DNA of 12,721 bases, taken from contig CATKXN010000080.1 of NCBI GenBank assembly GCA_949840605.1, positions 1 to 12,721 of the forward strand. Reading direction: 5' to 3'. Shown piece by piece: positions 1 through 7,509 of the stretch. The notes beneath the pieces were generated by a model. That model was not told where the DNA came from and did no database searches. It was given only the letters and a program-made list of their open reading frames with translations. The DNA comes from an uncultured Alistipes sp. (lineage in GTDB: Bacteria > Bacteroidota > Bacteroidia > Bacteroidales > Rikenellaceae). The stretch's first letter is position 1. Each line of letters begins with the position of its first letter. A program made the position numbers and the translations under genes.

Positions 1-333
1 GAAGATGCCCAGCTGGCTGTAAAGCGTCGGCGAGAACTTCTCGACGACCATCTCCACCAGCTGCACGAAAGCCGCGATGGTGGCGATGAAGACGATGAAG
101 GTCAGGAAACTCAGGTCCACGCCCGCTACGAGCGCGTCGGCTTTGAGCACGTATTCATACAAAAGATAGTTCAGCGGCACGGTCATCACCATCACGAACG
201 TAACGGCGGCACCGAGGCCGAGGGCCGTCTTCACGCTCTTCGACACGGCGATGTAGGAACACATGCCGAAGAAGAAGGCGAAGACCATGTTGTCGATAAA
301 GATCGACCGGATAAAGATATTCAATGATTCCAT
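1..333 (-). CDS. nqrE: Na+-translocating NADH:quinone reductase subunit E (3' part cut by window edge)
   Basis: Integral membrane subunit of the Na+-pumping NADH:quinone oxidoreductase. Translating from the ATG at 333 gives 111 residues in frame to the window edge, beginning MESLNIFIRSIFIDNMVFAF. The stretch FFGMCSYIAVSKSVKT is the conserved first half-helix of the family. In the NqrD/NqrE pair one cysteine from each of two half-helices per subunit is known to bind the intramembrane [2Fe-2S] cluster. Cys25 is the first; the second would lie just past the visible end, where the Vibrio protein (about 198 aa) reads LPLITVNCAIFG. The start is supported by AGGAGG at 341-346, seven bases upstream and overlapping the nqrD stop. 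Last visible gene of the operon. The identification is secure; the C-terminal half is not seen. Confidence 0.95.
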   Translation of the reverse strand, partial: MESLNIFIRSIFIDNMVFAFFFGMCSYIAVSKSVKTALGLGAAVTFVMVMTVPLNYLLYEYVLKADALVAGVDLSFLTFIVFIATIAAFVQLVEMVVEKFSPTLYSQLGIF

Positions 334-340
334 ACGTTAT

Positions 341-346
341 CCTCCT
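341..346 (-). promoter_or_regulatory. Shine-Dalgarno sequence of nqrE
   Basis: The minus strand reads AGGAGG here, seven bases before the nqrE ATG and overlapping the TAG stop of nqrD. It fixes the nqrE start. It is notable because most genes in this window (and in Bacteroidetes generally) lack a recognisable Shine-Dalgarno site. Confidence 0.7.
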
Positions 347-1001
347 ATTTTTCCTGTAAGTCCTTGTTGCGCGAACGGTGCACCCAGATGATGCAGCCCA
401 CGATGATCAGCGCCATCGGCGGGAAGAGCATCAGTCCGCAGTTCGAATAGAAACCGCCTTCGGCCATGTACCAGCTCTCGGGAACGATGCGGAAGCCCAG
501 CAGGCTGCCCGAGCCGAACAGTTCGCGGAAGAAGGCCACGATCACCAGGATCAGGCCGTAGCCCAGGCCGTTGCCGATGCCGTCGAGGAACGACGGCCAG
601 GGCTTGTTGGCCAGCGCGAAGGCCTCGACGCGGCCCATGACGATACAGTTGGTGATGATCAGTCCGACGTAGACCGACAGCTGCTTCGAGACTTCGTAGA
701 CGAACGCCTTGAGCACCTGGTCGACGAGGATCACCAGCGCGGCGATGACGACGAGCTGGACGATGATGCGGATGCGCGCCGGAACGCCGTTGCGCAGCAG
801 CGACATCACGAGGTTCGCGAATCCCGTGACGACCGTCACGGAGAGTGCCATAACGATGGCGGGCTTGAGCTGTACGGTGACGGCCAGCGCCGAGCAGATA
901 CCGAGGATCTGCACGATGACCGGGTTGTTCGCCGAGAACGGGCCCGTCAGGAATTTCAGGTTCTTAGCCGAAAACAAAGGCTCTTTTTCCATCTTACTCA
1001 T
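345..1001 (-). CDS. nqrD: Na+-translocating NADH:quinone reductase subunit D
   Basis: Multi-helix membrane subunit, homologous to NqrE and RnfE, that pairs with NqrE around a membrane-embedded iron-sulfur cluster. The 218-residue length is normal for the family. The two cluster cysteines expected by homology are visible: Cys36 in [11 protein letters not shown] and Cys119 in [16 protein letters not shown]. The rest is hydrophobic helices with short loops and a basic C-terminus. The ATG at 1001 overlaps the nqrC stop by eight bases; a second in-frame ATG at 993 (starting MEKEPLF) avoids the overlap. An AGGA at 1006-1009 lies 4 bases from the first and 12 from the second, so it does not settle the start. 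Translational coupling to nqrC is likely. Confidence 0.95.
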   Translation of the reverse strand: MSKMEKEPLFSAKNLKFLTGPFSANNPVIVQILGICSALAVTVQLKPAIVMALSVTVVTGFANLVMSLLRNGVPARIRIIVQLVVIAALVILVDQVLKAFVYEVSKQLSVYVGLIITNCIVMGRVEAFALANKPWPSFLDGIGNGLGYGLILVIVAFFRELFGSGSLLGFRIVPESWYMAEGGFYSNCGLMLFPPMALIIVGCIIWVHRSRNKDLQEK

Positions 1002-1845
1002 TGTTTCCTACATTTTCTTCGTTAGACACTTCTGCCGCGGGATTCTCCCCGGCCGCACGCTTGGCTTTCAGCAGGGGCAGGTAGTTTTCCAGGCTGTTGT
1101 AGAGCATCGCCGTCACGCCGTCGGAGGTCTTCGTGCCGCCCGAGATGGCGTCCACCTCGTGTGCGGGGTCCTTGGCGCCGCCCTTGCGGAGCTTCACCGA
1201 GACGAACTCGTCGCCTTCGAAGATCGTCTTGCCGACGAAACGGGCCTGATACTTCGGCGTGGCGATCTCGGCGCCGAGGCCCGGAGTCTCGCCCTTGTGG
1301 GCCATGATGATGCCGGCCACGGTGTTCATATCCTTCTCCAGCGCGACATATCCCCAGACCGGTCCCCAGAGGCCCATGCCCGTTACGGGAACGACCACGC
1401 GGCCGTCCTTGGCCTCGAAGATCGGGTATTTGCCCGCTTCGAACGTGCCCGGCAGGTCGTTGAGCAGCGCGAAGACGTCTTCGCCTTCGATGCGCCGACC
1501 CTCCTTGTCCACGACATAGGCGTCGATATACGCGTCGTAGGACTGGTCCTGCGCCGAGAGCGACGCGAGAATGTTCTGTTTCTTCTCGTTCAGGTCGTTG
1601 GCGTCCTGACGGGGTTTGAGGGCGAGGGCGGCCACGGCCAGCAGCACGGCCACGATGACGACCATCACCGTCGAGTACATAATAATATAGGCGTTGCCGT
1701 TCCTGTCGCTGAACAGGCCCTTTTTCTCCTGCTTCAGTTCGGTGAATTCCGACGCGGGAACTCCGCAGACAGGGCAGTTAGCGGGCGCGGCGTCACCTTC
1801 GTGGATGTAGCCGCAGACATTGCATTTGAATTTTTTCGTTGCCAT
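994..1845 (-). CDS. nqrC: Na+-translocating NADH:quinone reductase subunit C with N-terminal rubredoxin-like domain
   Basis: NqrC carries covalently bound FMN on the outer face of the membrane. Domains in order: residues 1-37 are rubredoxin-like, with Cys8-x2-Cys11 and Cys24-x2-Cys27 in the contexts [12 protein letters not shown] and [11 protein letters not shown]; residues about 53-76 form one transmembrane helix; residues about 90-262 form the FMN-binding domain. That domain has [15 protein letters not shown] (156-170), [12 protein letters not shown] (183-194) and SGGT (235-238), where Thr238 matches the flavinylated threonine of the family. The SGAT consensus is SGGT here. Well-studied NqrC proteins are about 255-260 aa and begin near the helix, so the metal-binding head is extra and should face the cytoplasm. 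AGGGGAGA at 1852-1859 supports the ATG. Twelve bases separate it from nqrB. Confidence 0.93.
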   Translation of the reverse strand: MATKKFKCNVCGYIHEGDAAPANCPVCGVPASEFTELKQEKKGLFSDRNGNAYIIMYSTVMVVIVAVLLAVAALALKPRQDANDLNEKKQNILASLSAQDQSYDAYIDAYVVDKEGRRIEGEDVFALLNDLPGTFEAGKYPIFEAKDGRVVVPVTGMGLWGPVWGYVALEKDMNTVAGIIMAHKGETPGLGAEIATPKYQARFVGKTIFEGDEFVSVKLRKGGAKDPAHEVDAISGGTKTSDGVTAMLYNSLENYLPLLKAKRAAGENPAAEVSNEENVGNNE

Positions 1846-1857
1846 AACTTATCTCCC

Positions 1858-2985
1858 CTATTTTGCGAGTTTGACACGTTTCCTGCGGCGGGCGATGTTG
1901 GCCTCGACCACGTAGTAGTCGACCAGCGGCGCCAGCGCATTCATGAAGAGGATCGAAAGCATCATGCCCTCGGGATAGGCCGGGTTCACCACGCGGATCA
2001 GCACGGCCAGCGCACCGGTCATCAGACCCACGATATACTTGCCGGCATTGGTCTGCGACGAGGTCACGGGGTCCGTGGCCATGAATACCGCACCGAAGGC
2101 GAAGCCGCCGACGATCAGATGGTACCACGCGGGGTATTCCGTCACGCCGAGCGCCTGGAACAGACAGCCCATCGCCAGTCCGCCGGCGAATACCGACACC
2201 ATCGTGCGCCACGAGGCGATGCCCGTGAAGAGCAGGATGGCGGCGCCGAGGAGGATGGCCAGCGTCGAGGTCTCGCCGAACGATCCGGGGATGAAGCCCA
2301 GGAAGGCGTCCATCGGCGAGTAGGCCATCGTGCCGGTCGTGCCGAGCTGTTCGAGGGCCGTGGCGCCGGTGATGCCGTCGACATGGGCGCCCATCATCGT
2401 CCAGTCGGAATACCACACCGTCTCACCCGACATCGAAGGGGTGTAGGCGAAGAACGCGAAGGCACGGGCCAGCAGCGCGGGATTGAAGACGTTCATGCCC
2501 GTACCGCCGAAGACCTCCTTGCCGAAGACCACGGCGAAAGCCGTCGAAACTCCCACCATCCAGAGCGGGGTCGACACGGGAAAAATCATCGGGATCAGGA
2601 GTCCCGTCACGAGGAAGCCCTCGTTGACTTCGTGGCCGCGCGCCTGCGCGAACCCGAACTCGATGCCCAGACCCACGATATACGAAACGCAGACCATCGG
2701 CAGCACGCGGACCAGTCCGTAGAAGAAAGCCTGGAAGCCCTCCAGCCCGACCTGAATGCCCGTGTTGTAGCAGCCGAAGAGGAATGCCGGCATCAGCGCC
2801 ACGACGACCATGATCATCGTGCGTTTCATGTCGTTGCAGTCGCGGATGTGCGCACCGCGCTGCGTGGTGGTGTTGGGTACGAAGAGGAACGTTTCGAACG
2901 CGTCGAACGTCGACTCCAGAAAGCCCAGTTTCCCGCCTTTCGAGAACGTGGGCTTGATATTGTCCATGAATTTACGAAGTCCCAT
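1858..2985 (-). CDS. nqrB: Na+-translocating NADH:quinone reductase subunit B
   Basis: Large membrane subunit that holds covalent FMN and riboflavin and forms the Na+ channel core. At 375 residues it is somewhat shorter than the roughly 410-residue Vibrio protein. The flavinylation motif [ST]GAT is TGAT at residues 206-209 in VDGITGATALEQ, with Thr209 the expected FMN attachment site. Other family signatures are FGKEVFGGTGMNVFNPALLARAF (in part, 154-176), the region 296-317 around FGAVFMATDPVTSS, and a cytoplasmic N-terminus (KPTFSKGGKL) before the first helix at about 55. Two bases separate it from nqrA. AGGGAGG at 2993-2999, within the last codons of nqrA, lies seven bases before the ATG. 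Recognition is firm. Confidence 0.96.
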   Translation of the reverse strand: MGLRKFMDNIKPTFSKGGKLGFLESTFDAFETFLFVPNTTTQRGAHIRDCNDMKRTMIMVVVALMPAFLFGCYNTGIQVGLEGFQAFFYGLVRVLPMVCVSYIVGLGIEFGFAQARGHEVNEGFLVTGLLIPMIFPVSTPLWMVGVSTAFAVVFGKEVFGGTGMNVFNPALLARAFAFFAYTPSMSGETVWYSDWTMMGAHVDGITGATALEQLGTTGTMAYSPMDAFLGFIPGSFGETSTLAILLGAAILLFTGIASWRTMVSVFAGGLAMGCLFQALGVTEYPAWYHLIVGGFAFGAVFMATDPVTSSQTNAGKYIVGLMTGALAVLIRVVNPAYPEGMMLSILFMNALAPLVDYYVVEANIARRRKRVKLAK

Positions 2986-2987
2986 CT

Positions 2988-4343
2988 TTAAGCCTCCCTG
3001 ATCATTAAGTTAATACCGTCGCGGATGATCTGCTGGATCTCGATCTTCGAGGGATCGACGAACTCGCACAGGGCGAAATCCTCCTCCGTGACCTCATAGA
3101 TGCCGAGGTTCTCCATCTTGTCGATGTCGCCCGCGAGGCAGGCCTTCAAAAGGTACATCGGGTAGATGTCCATCGGCAGATACTGCTCGTAGAGCCCCGT
3201 CACGACGAACGGACGCTCGCCGCCGTTGAGGTTGGTATCGAGGTCGTAAGCCTTCCTGGGGCAGAGCCACGAGAAATAGGCGCGCGAGACGGAGAACTTG
3301 TTGAAACGGGGCAGCGCCCAGCCCAGCAGTTCGTATTTGTCGCCCTCGGGGATGGCCGTCAGCTGGTTGGCATAGAAGCCCATGAATCCGTCGGGCGAGG
3401 TCTTGACGCCCGTGAGCACGTTGCCCGAGATGAAGCGGACGCTGTCGCCCTCCTTCTGCTTCTTCACGTTGCCCTTGACCACGGAATCGACCTTCGCGCC
3501 GCCCACGATGCGGACGTACTGCGGTTTCTCGATCTCCGAGCCGGCCACGGCGATGATCTTCGTCATGTCGACACGGCCTTCGTTGAACAGGCGGCCGATG
3601 ATGGCCAGGTCCTGCACGTTGACCGTCCACACCACCTCGCCCTTGTTCACGGGGTCGATGTGGTGGATCTGCACGCCGACGTTGCCGACGGGATGCTTGC
3701 CGGCGAACGTGTGCAGCTCGGCGCCCCGGAGCGACGTCATCTGCCCCTCGGCCTTGGCGCGCACCGAGAGATGCACTTTGCCCGTCGTGAGCTTCCGCAT
3801 CACTTCGATACCCGTCTGGAGGTTCTTCTGCTCGGCTTTCAGGACATAGTTGTAGTCCGGAGCCAGAGGCGCCGAGTCGAACGCGGAGATAAAGACCGCT
3901 TTCGGCGTGTCGTTGGGGTCGGCGATGATGCCGTAGGGACGCTGCACGATCATCGGCCAGAGACCCGACCGGAGCAGCAGTTCGACGATCTGCTCGCGCG
4001 AAGCCGACTTGAGGTCGGGCTTTGCGAACTCCTCGTACTCCCGGTCGGCGTCGGGGGTTACCGTCACGCTGAGAATCTTGCGCTTCTCACCGCGGTTGAC
4101 GGCGGCCACCGTGCCGCTGACGGGCGACGTGAAGAGGATGCGCTCGTTGGCCTTGTTGAAGAACAACGGCGTACCGGCTTTCACCTTATCGCCCTCCTTA
4201 ACCAGCAGCTTGGGAATCACACCCTCGAAATCGAGGGGCGAGAGGGCATACTCCGAAGCCTGCGGCGCCTCCGCGAGCGACTCCTGGGGTTTGCCCACCA
4301 GATTGATGTCTAAACCCTTGCGTAGTGTAATGATTTTCGACAT
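2988..4343 (-). CDS. nqrA: Na+-translocating NADH:quinone reductase subunit A
   Basis: Peripheral cytoplasmic subunit of Na+-NQR, implicated in ubiquinone/menaquinone binding. The 451 residues match the usual length (about 446 in Vibrio). The N-terminus MSKIITLRKGLDINLVGKPQ matches the family's opening, followed by a lipoyl/barrel-sandwich-like segment (about 38-95, VKEGDKVKAGTPLFF and SPVSGTVAAVNRGEKR). The middle contains WPMIVQRPYGIIADPNDTPK and HHIDPVNKGEVVW, and the C-terminal part has SRAYFSWLCPRKAYDLDTNL. No membrane helices are evident, as expected. It is the first gene of the operon. The start is set by the family N-terminus; no Shine-Dalgarno site precedes it, only A/T-rich sequence, which is common for leading genes in Bacteroidetes. 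Confidence 0.96.
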   Translation of the reverse strand: MSKIITLRKGLDINLVGKPQESLAEAPQASEYALSPLDFEGVIPKLLVKEGDKVKAGTPLFFNKANERILFTSPVSGTVAAVNRGEKRKILSVTVTPDADREYEEFAKPDLKSASREQIVELLLRSGLWPMIVQRPYGIIADPNDTPKAVFISAFDSAPLAPDYNYVLKAEQKNLQTGIEVMRKLTTGKVHLSVRAKAEGQMTSLRGAELHTFAGKHPVGNVGVQIHHIDPVNKGEVVWTVNVQDLAIIGRLFNEGRVDMTKIIAVAGSEIEKPQYVRIVGGAKVDSVVKGNVKKQKEGDSVRFISGNVLTGVKTSPDGFMGFYANQLTAIPEGDKYELLGWALPRFNKFSVSRAYFSWLCPRKAYDLDTNLNGGERPFVVTGLYEQYLPMDIYPMYLLKACLAGDIDKMENLGIYEVTEEDFALCEFVDPSKIEIQQIIRDGINLMIREA

Positions 4344-4394
4344 GGTTAAAATTTTGATATGGTTATGTGTTTGGAATTAGTATTCCGCGTAGCG

Positions 4395-4412
4395 TTGTTA
4401 GCGTGCTAACAA
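4395..4412. promoter_or_regulatory. Palindromic operator, Rex-like
   Basis: Perfect inverted repeat TTGTTAGC-GT-GCTAACAA, 52-69 bases upstream of the nqrA start. It fits the pattern TTGTTA-N6-TAACAA. The Rex consensus in Clostridia is TTGTTAANNNNTTAACAA, and the more general form is TTGTGA-N6-TCACAA. Rex represses NADH-reoxidising genes when NADH/NAD+ is low, so a site ahead of an NADH dehydrogenase operon makes sense. It lies just downstream of the candidate nqr promoter, where a bound repressor could block initiation or early elongation. The palindrome is directly seen; the Rex assignment is inferred. Confidence 0.6.
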
Positions 4413-4431
4413 TTAATCGCGTGCGAAAGTA

Positions 4432-4464
4432 CAAAATTTTTTCCTGAAAATCCCCATATGCAAA
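4432..4464 (-). promoter_or_regulatory. Candidate nqr operon promoter
   Basis: On the minus strand, TTTG at 4464-4461, a 21-base spacer, then AAATTTTG at 4439-4432. This is the Bacteroidetes form TTTG-N19-21-TAnnTTTG with one mismatch in the -7 box. Transcription would start near 4425, giving an untranslated leader of about 80 bases that contains the palindrome at 4395-4412. An alternative -7 box, TACTTTCG at 4431-4424, has no well-placed -33 partner. Confidence 0.45.
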
Positions 4465-4630
4465 CCAATATTTCTTAAATAAATTAAGATTTGCGGGCCC
4501 CGCTTTCGGGCCAAAACAGCAGACTTTCGATTGCTTGCATTTCGAAACGATTTCGGAATCCGCCGGAACCGTCCCGACCGCCCCGCAGCGGGATTCCGGC
4601 GCAGCCGGAACGTTAAAAATTTGGCTTCAA

Positions 4631-4663
4631 ATTGGCATTGCTCCCGTTAAATGCCTACATTTG
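4631..4663 (+). promoter_or_regulatory. Promoter of the plus-strand TatD-tcdA genes
   Basis: A perfect Bacteroidetes -7 box, TACATTTG (4656-4663), is preceded at 21 bases by ATTG (4631-4634, one mismatch to TTTG). Transcription would begin near 4670, almost at the ATG at 4672. This argues against using the in-frame ATG at 4651, which would lie upstream of the -7 box. Confidence 0.55.
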
Positions 4664-4671
4664 TCGTCGCC

Positions 4672-5262
4672 ATGCTTCCTTACGTCAACATACACACCCA
4701 CCGCCCGACGGGTTCGGGGATCGAACTCCGCACGGCGGGCGTACACCCGTGGGAGGCTGACATGCAGCTCGTTGCAACACTCGGCGAACGGCTCTGCGAT
4801 GCGCAGGCCGTGGGTGAAACGGGGCTCGACTTCGTGCACGGCCCCTCGCGCGAGGTGCAGACCGAAGCGCTGCGCGCCCAGCTGCGGCTGGCACGCGAAC
4901 GCGGGCTTCCGGTGGTGCTCCACTGCGTGAGGGCCTTCGAACCGCTGATGCGCGAACTGGCGGCGTGCGAACCCCGGGCCGTGATCTTCCACGGGTTCAT
5001 CGGATCGCCCGAGCAGGCGCGGCAGGCCCTTGCGAAAGGCTACTGCCTCTCGTTCGGCGAACGCGCCTTCGCATCGCCCAGGACCCTTGCGGCGCTGCGC
5101 GAAACGCCTCTCGCGCAGCTCTTTCTGGAGACCGACGACAGCCCCGTGCCGATCGAAGAGATCTATGCCCGGGCAGCCGCAGCGAAGGGCGTTCCGGCAG
5201 AGGAGCTGCAACGGGCGACGCTGGCGAATTACGAACGGATATTTGAAACTCGGCATGGATAA
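4672..5262 (+). CDS. TatD-family metal-dependent hydrolase (short form)
   Basis: Putative metal-dependent hydrolase of the TatD superfamily; members act as 3'-5' exonucleases or DNases, but the substrate here is unknown. From the ATG at 4672 it is 196 residues, against about 260 for E. coli TatD. The metal-site motifs survive in order: NIHTH (His8, His10), GVHPW (23-27), GETGLDF with Glu49, LHC with His84, FHGFIGS with His107, and ETDDSP with Asp155. The loss of length is therefore in loops, not catalytic residues. The start at 4672 is preferred over 4651 because a promoter -7 box covers the latter and the family sequence begins at MLPYVNIHTH. Its end overlaps tcdA by eight bases, which suggests translational coupling. 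Confidence 0.85.
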   Translation: MLPYVNIHTHRPTGSGIELRTAGVHPWEADMQLVATLGERLCDAQAVGETGLDFVHGPSREVQTEALRAQLRLARERGLPVVLHCVRAFEPLMRELAACEPRAVIFHGFIGSPEQARQALAKGYCLSFGERAFASPRTLAALRETPLAQLFLETDDSPVPIEEIYARAAAAKGVPAEELQRATLANYERIFETRHG

Positions 5263-5980
5263 CTGGCTGGAAAGAACCGAATTGCTGTTGGGCGCGGAGA
5301 AGCTCGCGCTCCTGAAAAACGCCCATGTCCTCGTGGTCGGGCTGGGAGGCGTAGGAGCCTACGCCGCAGAGATGATCGCCCGGGCGGGCGTGGGACGCAT
5401 GACCGTGGCCGACGCCGATACGGTGAACACGACGAACATCAACCGCCAGCTGGTGGCCCTGCATTCGACCGTCGGACGCCCGAAGGCCGAGGTGCTGGCC
5501 GAACGGCTGCGCGACATCAACCCCGGGATCGAACTCACGGTGGGCAACAAATACATCCGCGACGAGGAGACCTACGCGCTGCTCGACGCCGCACGCTACG
5601 ACTACGTGGTGGACGCCATCGACACCCTCTCGCCCAAGCTGGCGCTGATCGCCGCCGCATTGGAACGGGGCCTTCCCCTGGTGAGCTCGATGGGCGCCGG
5701 AGCCAAGACTGACCCCACGCGGCTGGAGATCGCCGACATTTCGAAAACCCACCACTGCCCGCTGGCCCACATGCTGCGCAAACGGCTCCACAAGATCGGC
5801 ATCCGCCGGGGTTTCCGGGCCGTATTTTCGCCCGAGCCGATGCGCGAGGGGGCGATGATCCTCTGCGAGGAGCAGAACAAGAAATCGAACGTCGGGACCA
5901 TCTCCTATATCCCGGCGCTGTTCGGCATCGGGTGCGCCTCGGTGGTCGTCCGGGATTTAATCGGCGAGATGAAGGGCTGA
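5255..5980 (+). CDS. tcdA: tRNA threonylcarbamoyladenosine dehydratase (ThiF/MoeB-like)
   Basis: E1-like ATP-dependent enzyme that converts t6A37 in tRNA to its cyclic form ct6A. The 241 residues contain the nucleotide-binding loop VVGLGGVGAYAAE (27-39), DADTVNTTNINRQ (53-65) and the VVDAIDTLSPK stretch (118-128). DISKTHHCPLAHMLRKRL (161-178) and a C-terminal GTISYIPALFGIGCASVVV are characteristic of the TcdA/CsdL branch. The paired CxxC zinc motifs of ThiF and MoeB are absent, which favours TcdA. The reading frame stays open far upstream, but the ATG at 5255 gives the family N-terminus (MDNWLERTELLLG) and an eight-base overlap with the TatD gene. E. coli TcdA is 268 residues, so this is a slightly short member. 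Confidence 0.88.
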   Translation: MDNWLERTELLLGAEKLALLKNAHVLVVGLGGVGAYAAEMIARAGVGRMTVADADTVNTTNINRQLVALHSTVGRPKAEVLAERLRDINPGIELTVGNKYIRDEETYALLDAARYDYVVDAIDTLSPKLALIAAALERGLPLVSSMGAGAKTDPTRLEIADISKTHHCPLAHMLRKRLHKIGIRRGFRAVFSPEPMREGAMILCEEQNKKSNVGTISYIPALFGIGCASVVVRDLIGEMKG

Positions 5981-5994
5981 GAGCCCTCTTCGAA

Positions 5995-6020
5995 GGGGCG
6001 GCGGGCCGAATCCGCGCCCC
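5995..6020. other. GC-rich intergenic hairpin after tcdA
   Basis: GGGGC-g-GCGG-N7-CCGC-GCCCC folds into a stem of nine pairs between tcdA and the next gene. No T run follows, so it is not a classical terminator. An overlapping, competing hairpin can form at 5983-5999 (GCCC..GGGC with a TCGA loop), sharing the GGGGC arm. It may trim or attenuate readthrough; this is inference only. Confidence 0.35.
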
Positions 6021-6053
6021 GCAGTCAGCGAAAACTTACAAAAAACAAAGGAT

Positions 6054-6992
6054 ATGCAACCGAACATCGTATTTCTGGACGAATACAGCCTCGGAGGCGC
6101 CGACCTCGGGTCCATCCGCGCGCTGGGCAATTACACGGGCTACGAGACCACGGCCCGCGAAGAGGTCGCCGACCGCTGCCGCGAAGCCGACGTGGTGATT
6201 ACCAACAAGGTGGTCTTCCGCCGCGAGACCCTCCGGCAGCTCCCGCGCCTGCGGCTGATCTGCGCGGCGGCGACGGGCATGAACCACATCGACCTCGACG
6301 CGGCGGCCGAACAGGGCGTCGCGGTCCGGAACGCCGTGGGCTATTCGACCCACGCCGTGACGGAAACCACCATCGGCGCGGCCATCGGGCTGCTGCGGCA
6401 GGTGGTCTATTACGACCGTTACGTCAAGACCGCCTACGCCGGGTCGTCCCTGCAATACCATTTCGGACGCACGACGCACCAGCTCCACGGATCGAAATGG
6501 GGCATCGTCGGACTGGGCAACATCGGCCGCAGCGTGGCCCGCGTCGCCGAAGCGCTGGGGTGCGAGGTGGCCTATGCCTCCACCTCGGGCATCGTGCGCG
6601 AGGAGCCCTACCCCGCGCTGCCCCTCGACGAACTGCTCCGGCAGAGCGACGTGGTGTCGATCCACGCCCCGCTGACCGACCGCACGCGCGGACTGATCGG
6701 CGCACGGGAGCTGTCGCTGATGAAACCCTCGGCCATCCTCGTCAACGTCGCCCGCGGCGGCATCGTCGACGAAGCCGCGCTGGCCGCGGCCCTCGACGCC
6801 GGGAAACTGGCCGGAGCGGGTCTCGACGTCTTCGCCCACGAGCCCCTCGAGCCGGGCAACCCGCTGCTCGCGGTCCGGGAGCCGGACCGGCTGCTGCTCT
6901 CGCCCCACAACGCCTGGTCGCCCGTCGAGGCGGTCGAAGTGCTGGTGGAGTGCATCGCGCGGAATATCAAAGCATTCTACAAGATAGACTGA
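6054..6992 (+). CDS. D-2-hydroxyacid dehydrogenase (glycerate dehydrogenase / hydroxypyruvate reductase-like)
   Basis: NAD(P)-dependent oxidoreductase of the D-isomer 2-hydroxyacid dehydrogenase family, 312 residues, full length. The Rossmann dinucleotide loop is GIVGLGNIGRSVA (150-162). The catalytic triad is in place: Arg234 in NVARGGIVDE, Glu263 in DVFAHEPLE, and His285 in LSPHNAW. The substrate-side loop CAAATGMNHIDLDAA is typical. After the second Rossmann strand the sequence is VAYASTSG, without the Asp that usually selects NAD over NADP, so cofactor use is open. Glycerate or hydroxypyruvate is a guess by resemblance to HprA-type enzymes; other 2-ketoacids are possible. The ATG follows A-rich DNA (6031-6049). 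The next gene begins one base after its stop. Confidence 0.88.
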   Translation: MQPNIVFLDEYSLGGADLGSIRALGNYTGYETTAREEVADRCREADVVITNKVVFRRETLRQLPRLRLICAAATGMNHIDLDAAAEQGVAVRNAVGYSTHAVTETTIGAAIGLLRQVVYYDRYVKTAYAGSSLQYHFGRTTHQLHGSKWGIVGLGNIGRSVARVAEALGCEVAYASTSGIVREEPYPALPLDELLRQSDVVSIHAPLTDRTRGLIGARELSLMKPSAILVNVARGGIVDEAALAAALDAGKLAGAGLDVFAHEPLEPGNPLLAVREPDRLLLSPHNAWSPVEAVEVLVECIARNIKAFYKID

Positions 6993-6993
6993 C

Positions 6994-7509
6994 ATGGAAC
7001 CGCAACCCCTCACGGCCGACGAACGGCGCCGGCGGGTATTCGACTACCTCGACGCCCGCGGCATCCGCTACGAATGGTACGAACACCCCGAGGCCCCGAC
7101 CTGCGAAATCGCCCTGCGATACTGCCGCGGCGACGGCGCCCGGCACTGCAAGAACCTCTTTCTGCGCAACCACAAGGGCGACCGGCACTACCTGGTCTGT
7201 TTCGACGCCGGGCAGCGGCTTGCGATCCGCGATCTCGAGCAGCGCCTGCATCAGGGCAAACTGTCGTTCGCATCGCCCGAACGGATGGAACGCTGGCTGG
7301 GGCTGTGCCCGGGATCGGTCTCGGCATTCGGGCTCATCAACGACCCGACGCATCACGTCCACGTCTTTTTCGACTCCCGGATGCGCGAGTGGCCCTGCTA
7401 CGCCTTCCACCCCAACGACAACCGCGCGACGGTGCTGATCGGACACGACGAATTCATGCGCTACCTCGCCGCCGTCGGCAACTCCCACGAATTCATCGAA
7501 CTCTACTGA
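6994..7509 (+). CDS. YbaK/ProX-type aminoacyl-tRNA deacylase
   Basis: Trans-editing enzyme of the YbaK/Cys-tRNA(Pro) deacylase superfamily, probably the PrdX/ProXp branch that hydrolyses mischarged tRNA (Ala-tRNA(Pro) in characterised members). The 171 residues include the conserved lysine segment HCKNLFLRNHKGDRHYLV (Lys53), GSVSAFGLIND (107-117) and FHPNDNRATVLIG (138-150), all diagnostic for this fold. No synthetase domain is attached; it is a free-standing protein. It starts one base after the dehydrogenase stop, so the two are co-transcribed and perhaps coupled. The 3' end overlaps the convergent unknown gene by seven bases. Family assignment is firm; the exact tRNA substrate is not decided by sequence alone. 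Confidence 0.88.
   Translation: MEPQPLTADERRRRVFDYLDARGIRYEWYEHPEAPTCEIALRYCRGDGARHCKNLFLRNHKGDRHYLVCFDAGQRLAIRDLEQRLHQGKLSFASPERMERWLGLCPGSVSAFGLINDPTHHVHVFFDSRMREWPCYAFHPNDNRATVLIGHDEFMRYLAAVGNSHEFIELY

Larger units (their letters stand above)
4344..4671. other. Divergent intergenic region between nqrA and the TatD gene
   Basis: This 328-base stretch holds no credible protein gene. It contains the Rex-like palindrome and a candidate promoter for nqr on the minus side, and a promoter for the plus-strand genes near its right end. Two GC-rich hairpins lie between them: GGCCC-N7-GGGCC at 4496-4512 and TTCCGGC-GCA-GCCGGAA at 4594-4610. Neither is followed by a long T run, so they are more likely insulating or structural than terminators. 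The segment 4430-4490 is clearly AT-rich against the GC-rich genes. Confidence 0.6.

Noticed and set aside
709..2991. 760-residue plus-strand open frame antisense to nqrD, nqrC and nqrB
   Set aside because: A shadow of GC-rich coding on the other strand; it is dominated by His, Arg, Asp and Glu repeats, and three well-recognised Nqr proteins occupy the region.
5030..5254. Upstream extension of the tcdA frame
   Set aside because: This stretch is the end of the TatD gene out of frame; the TcdA family N-terminus begins at 5255.
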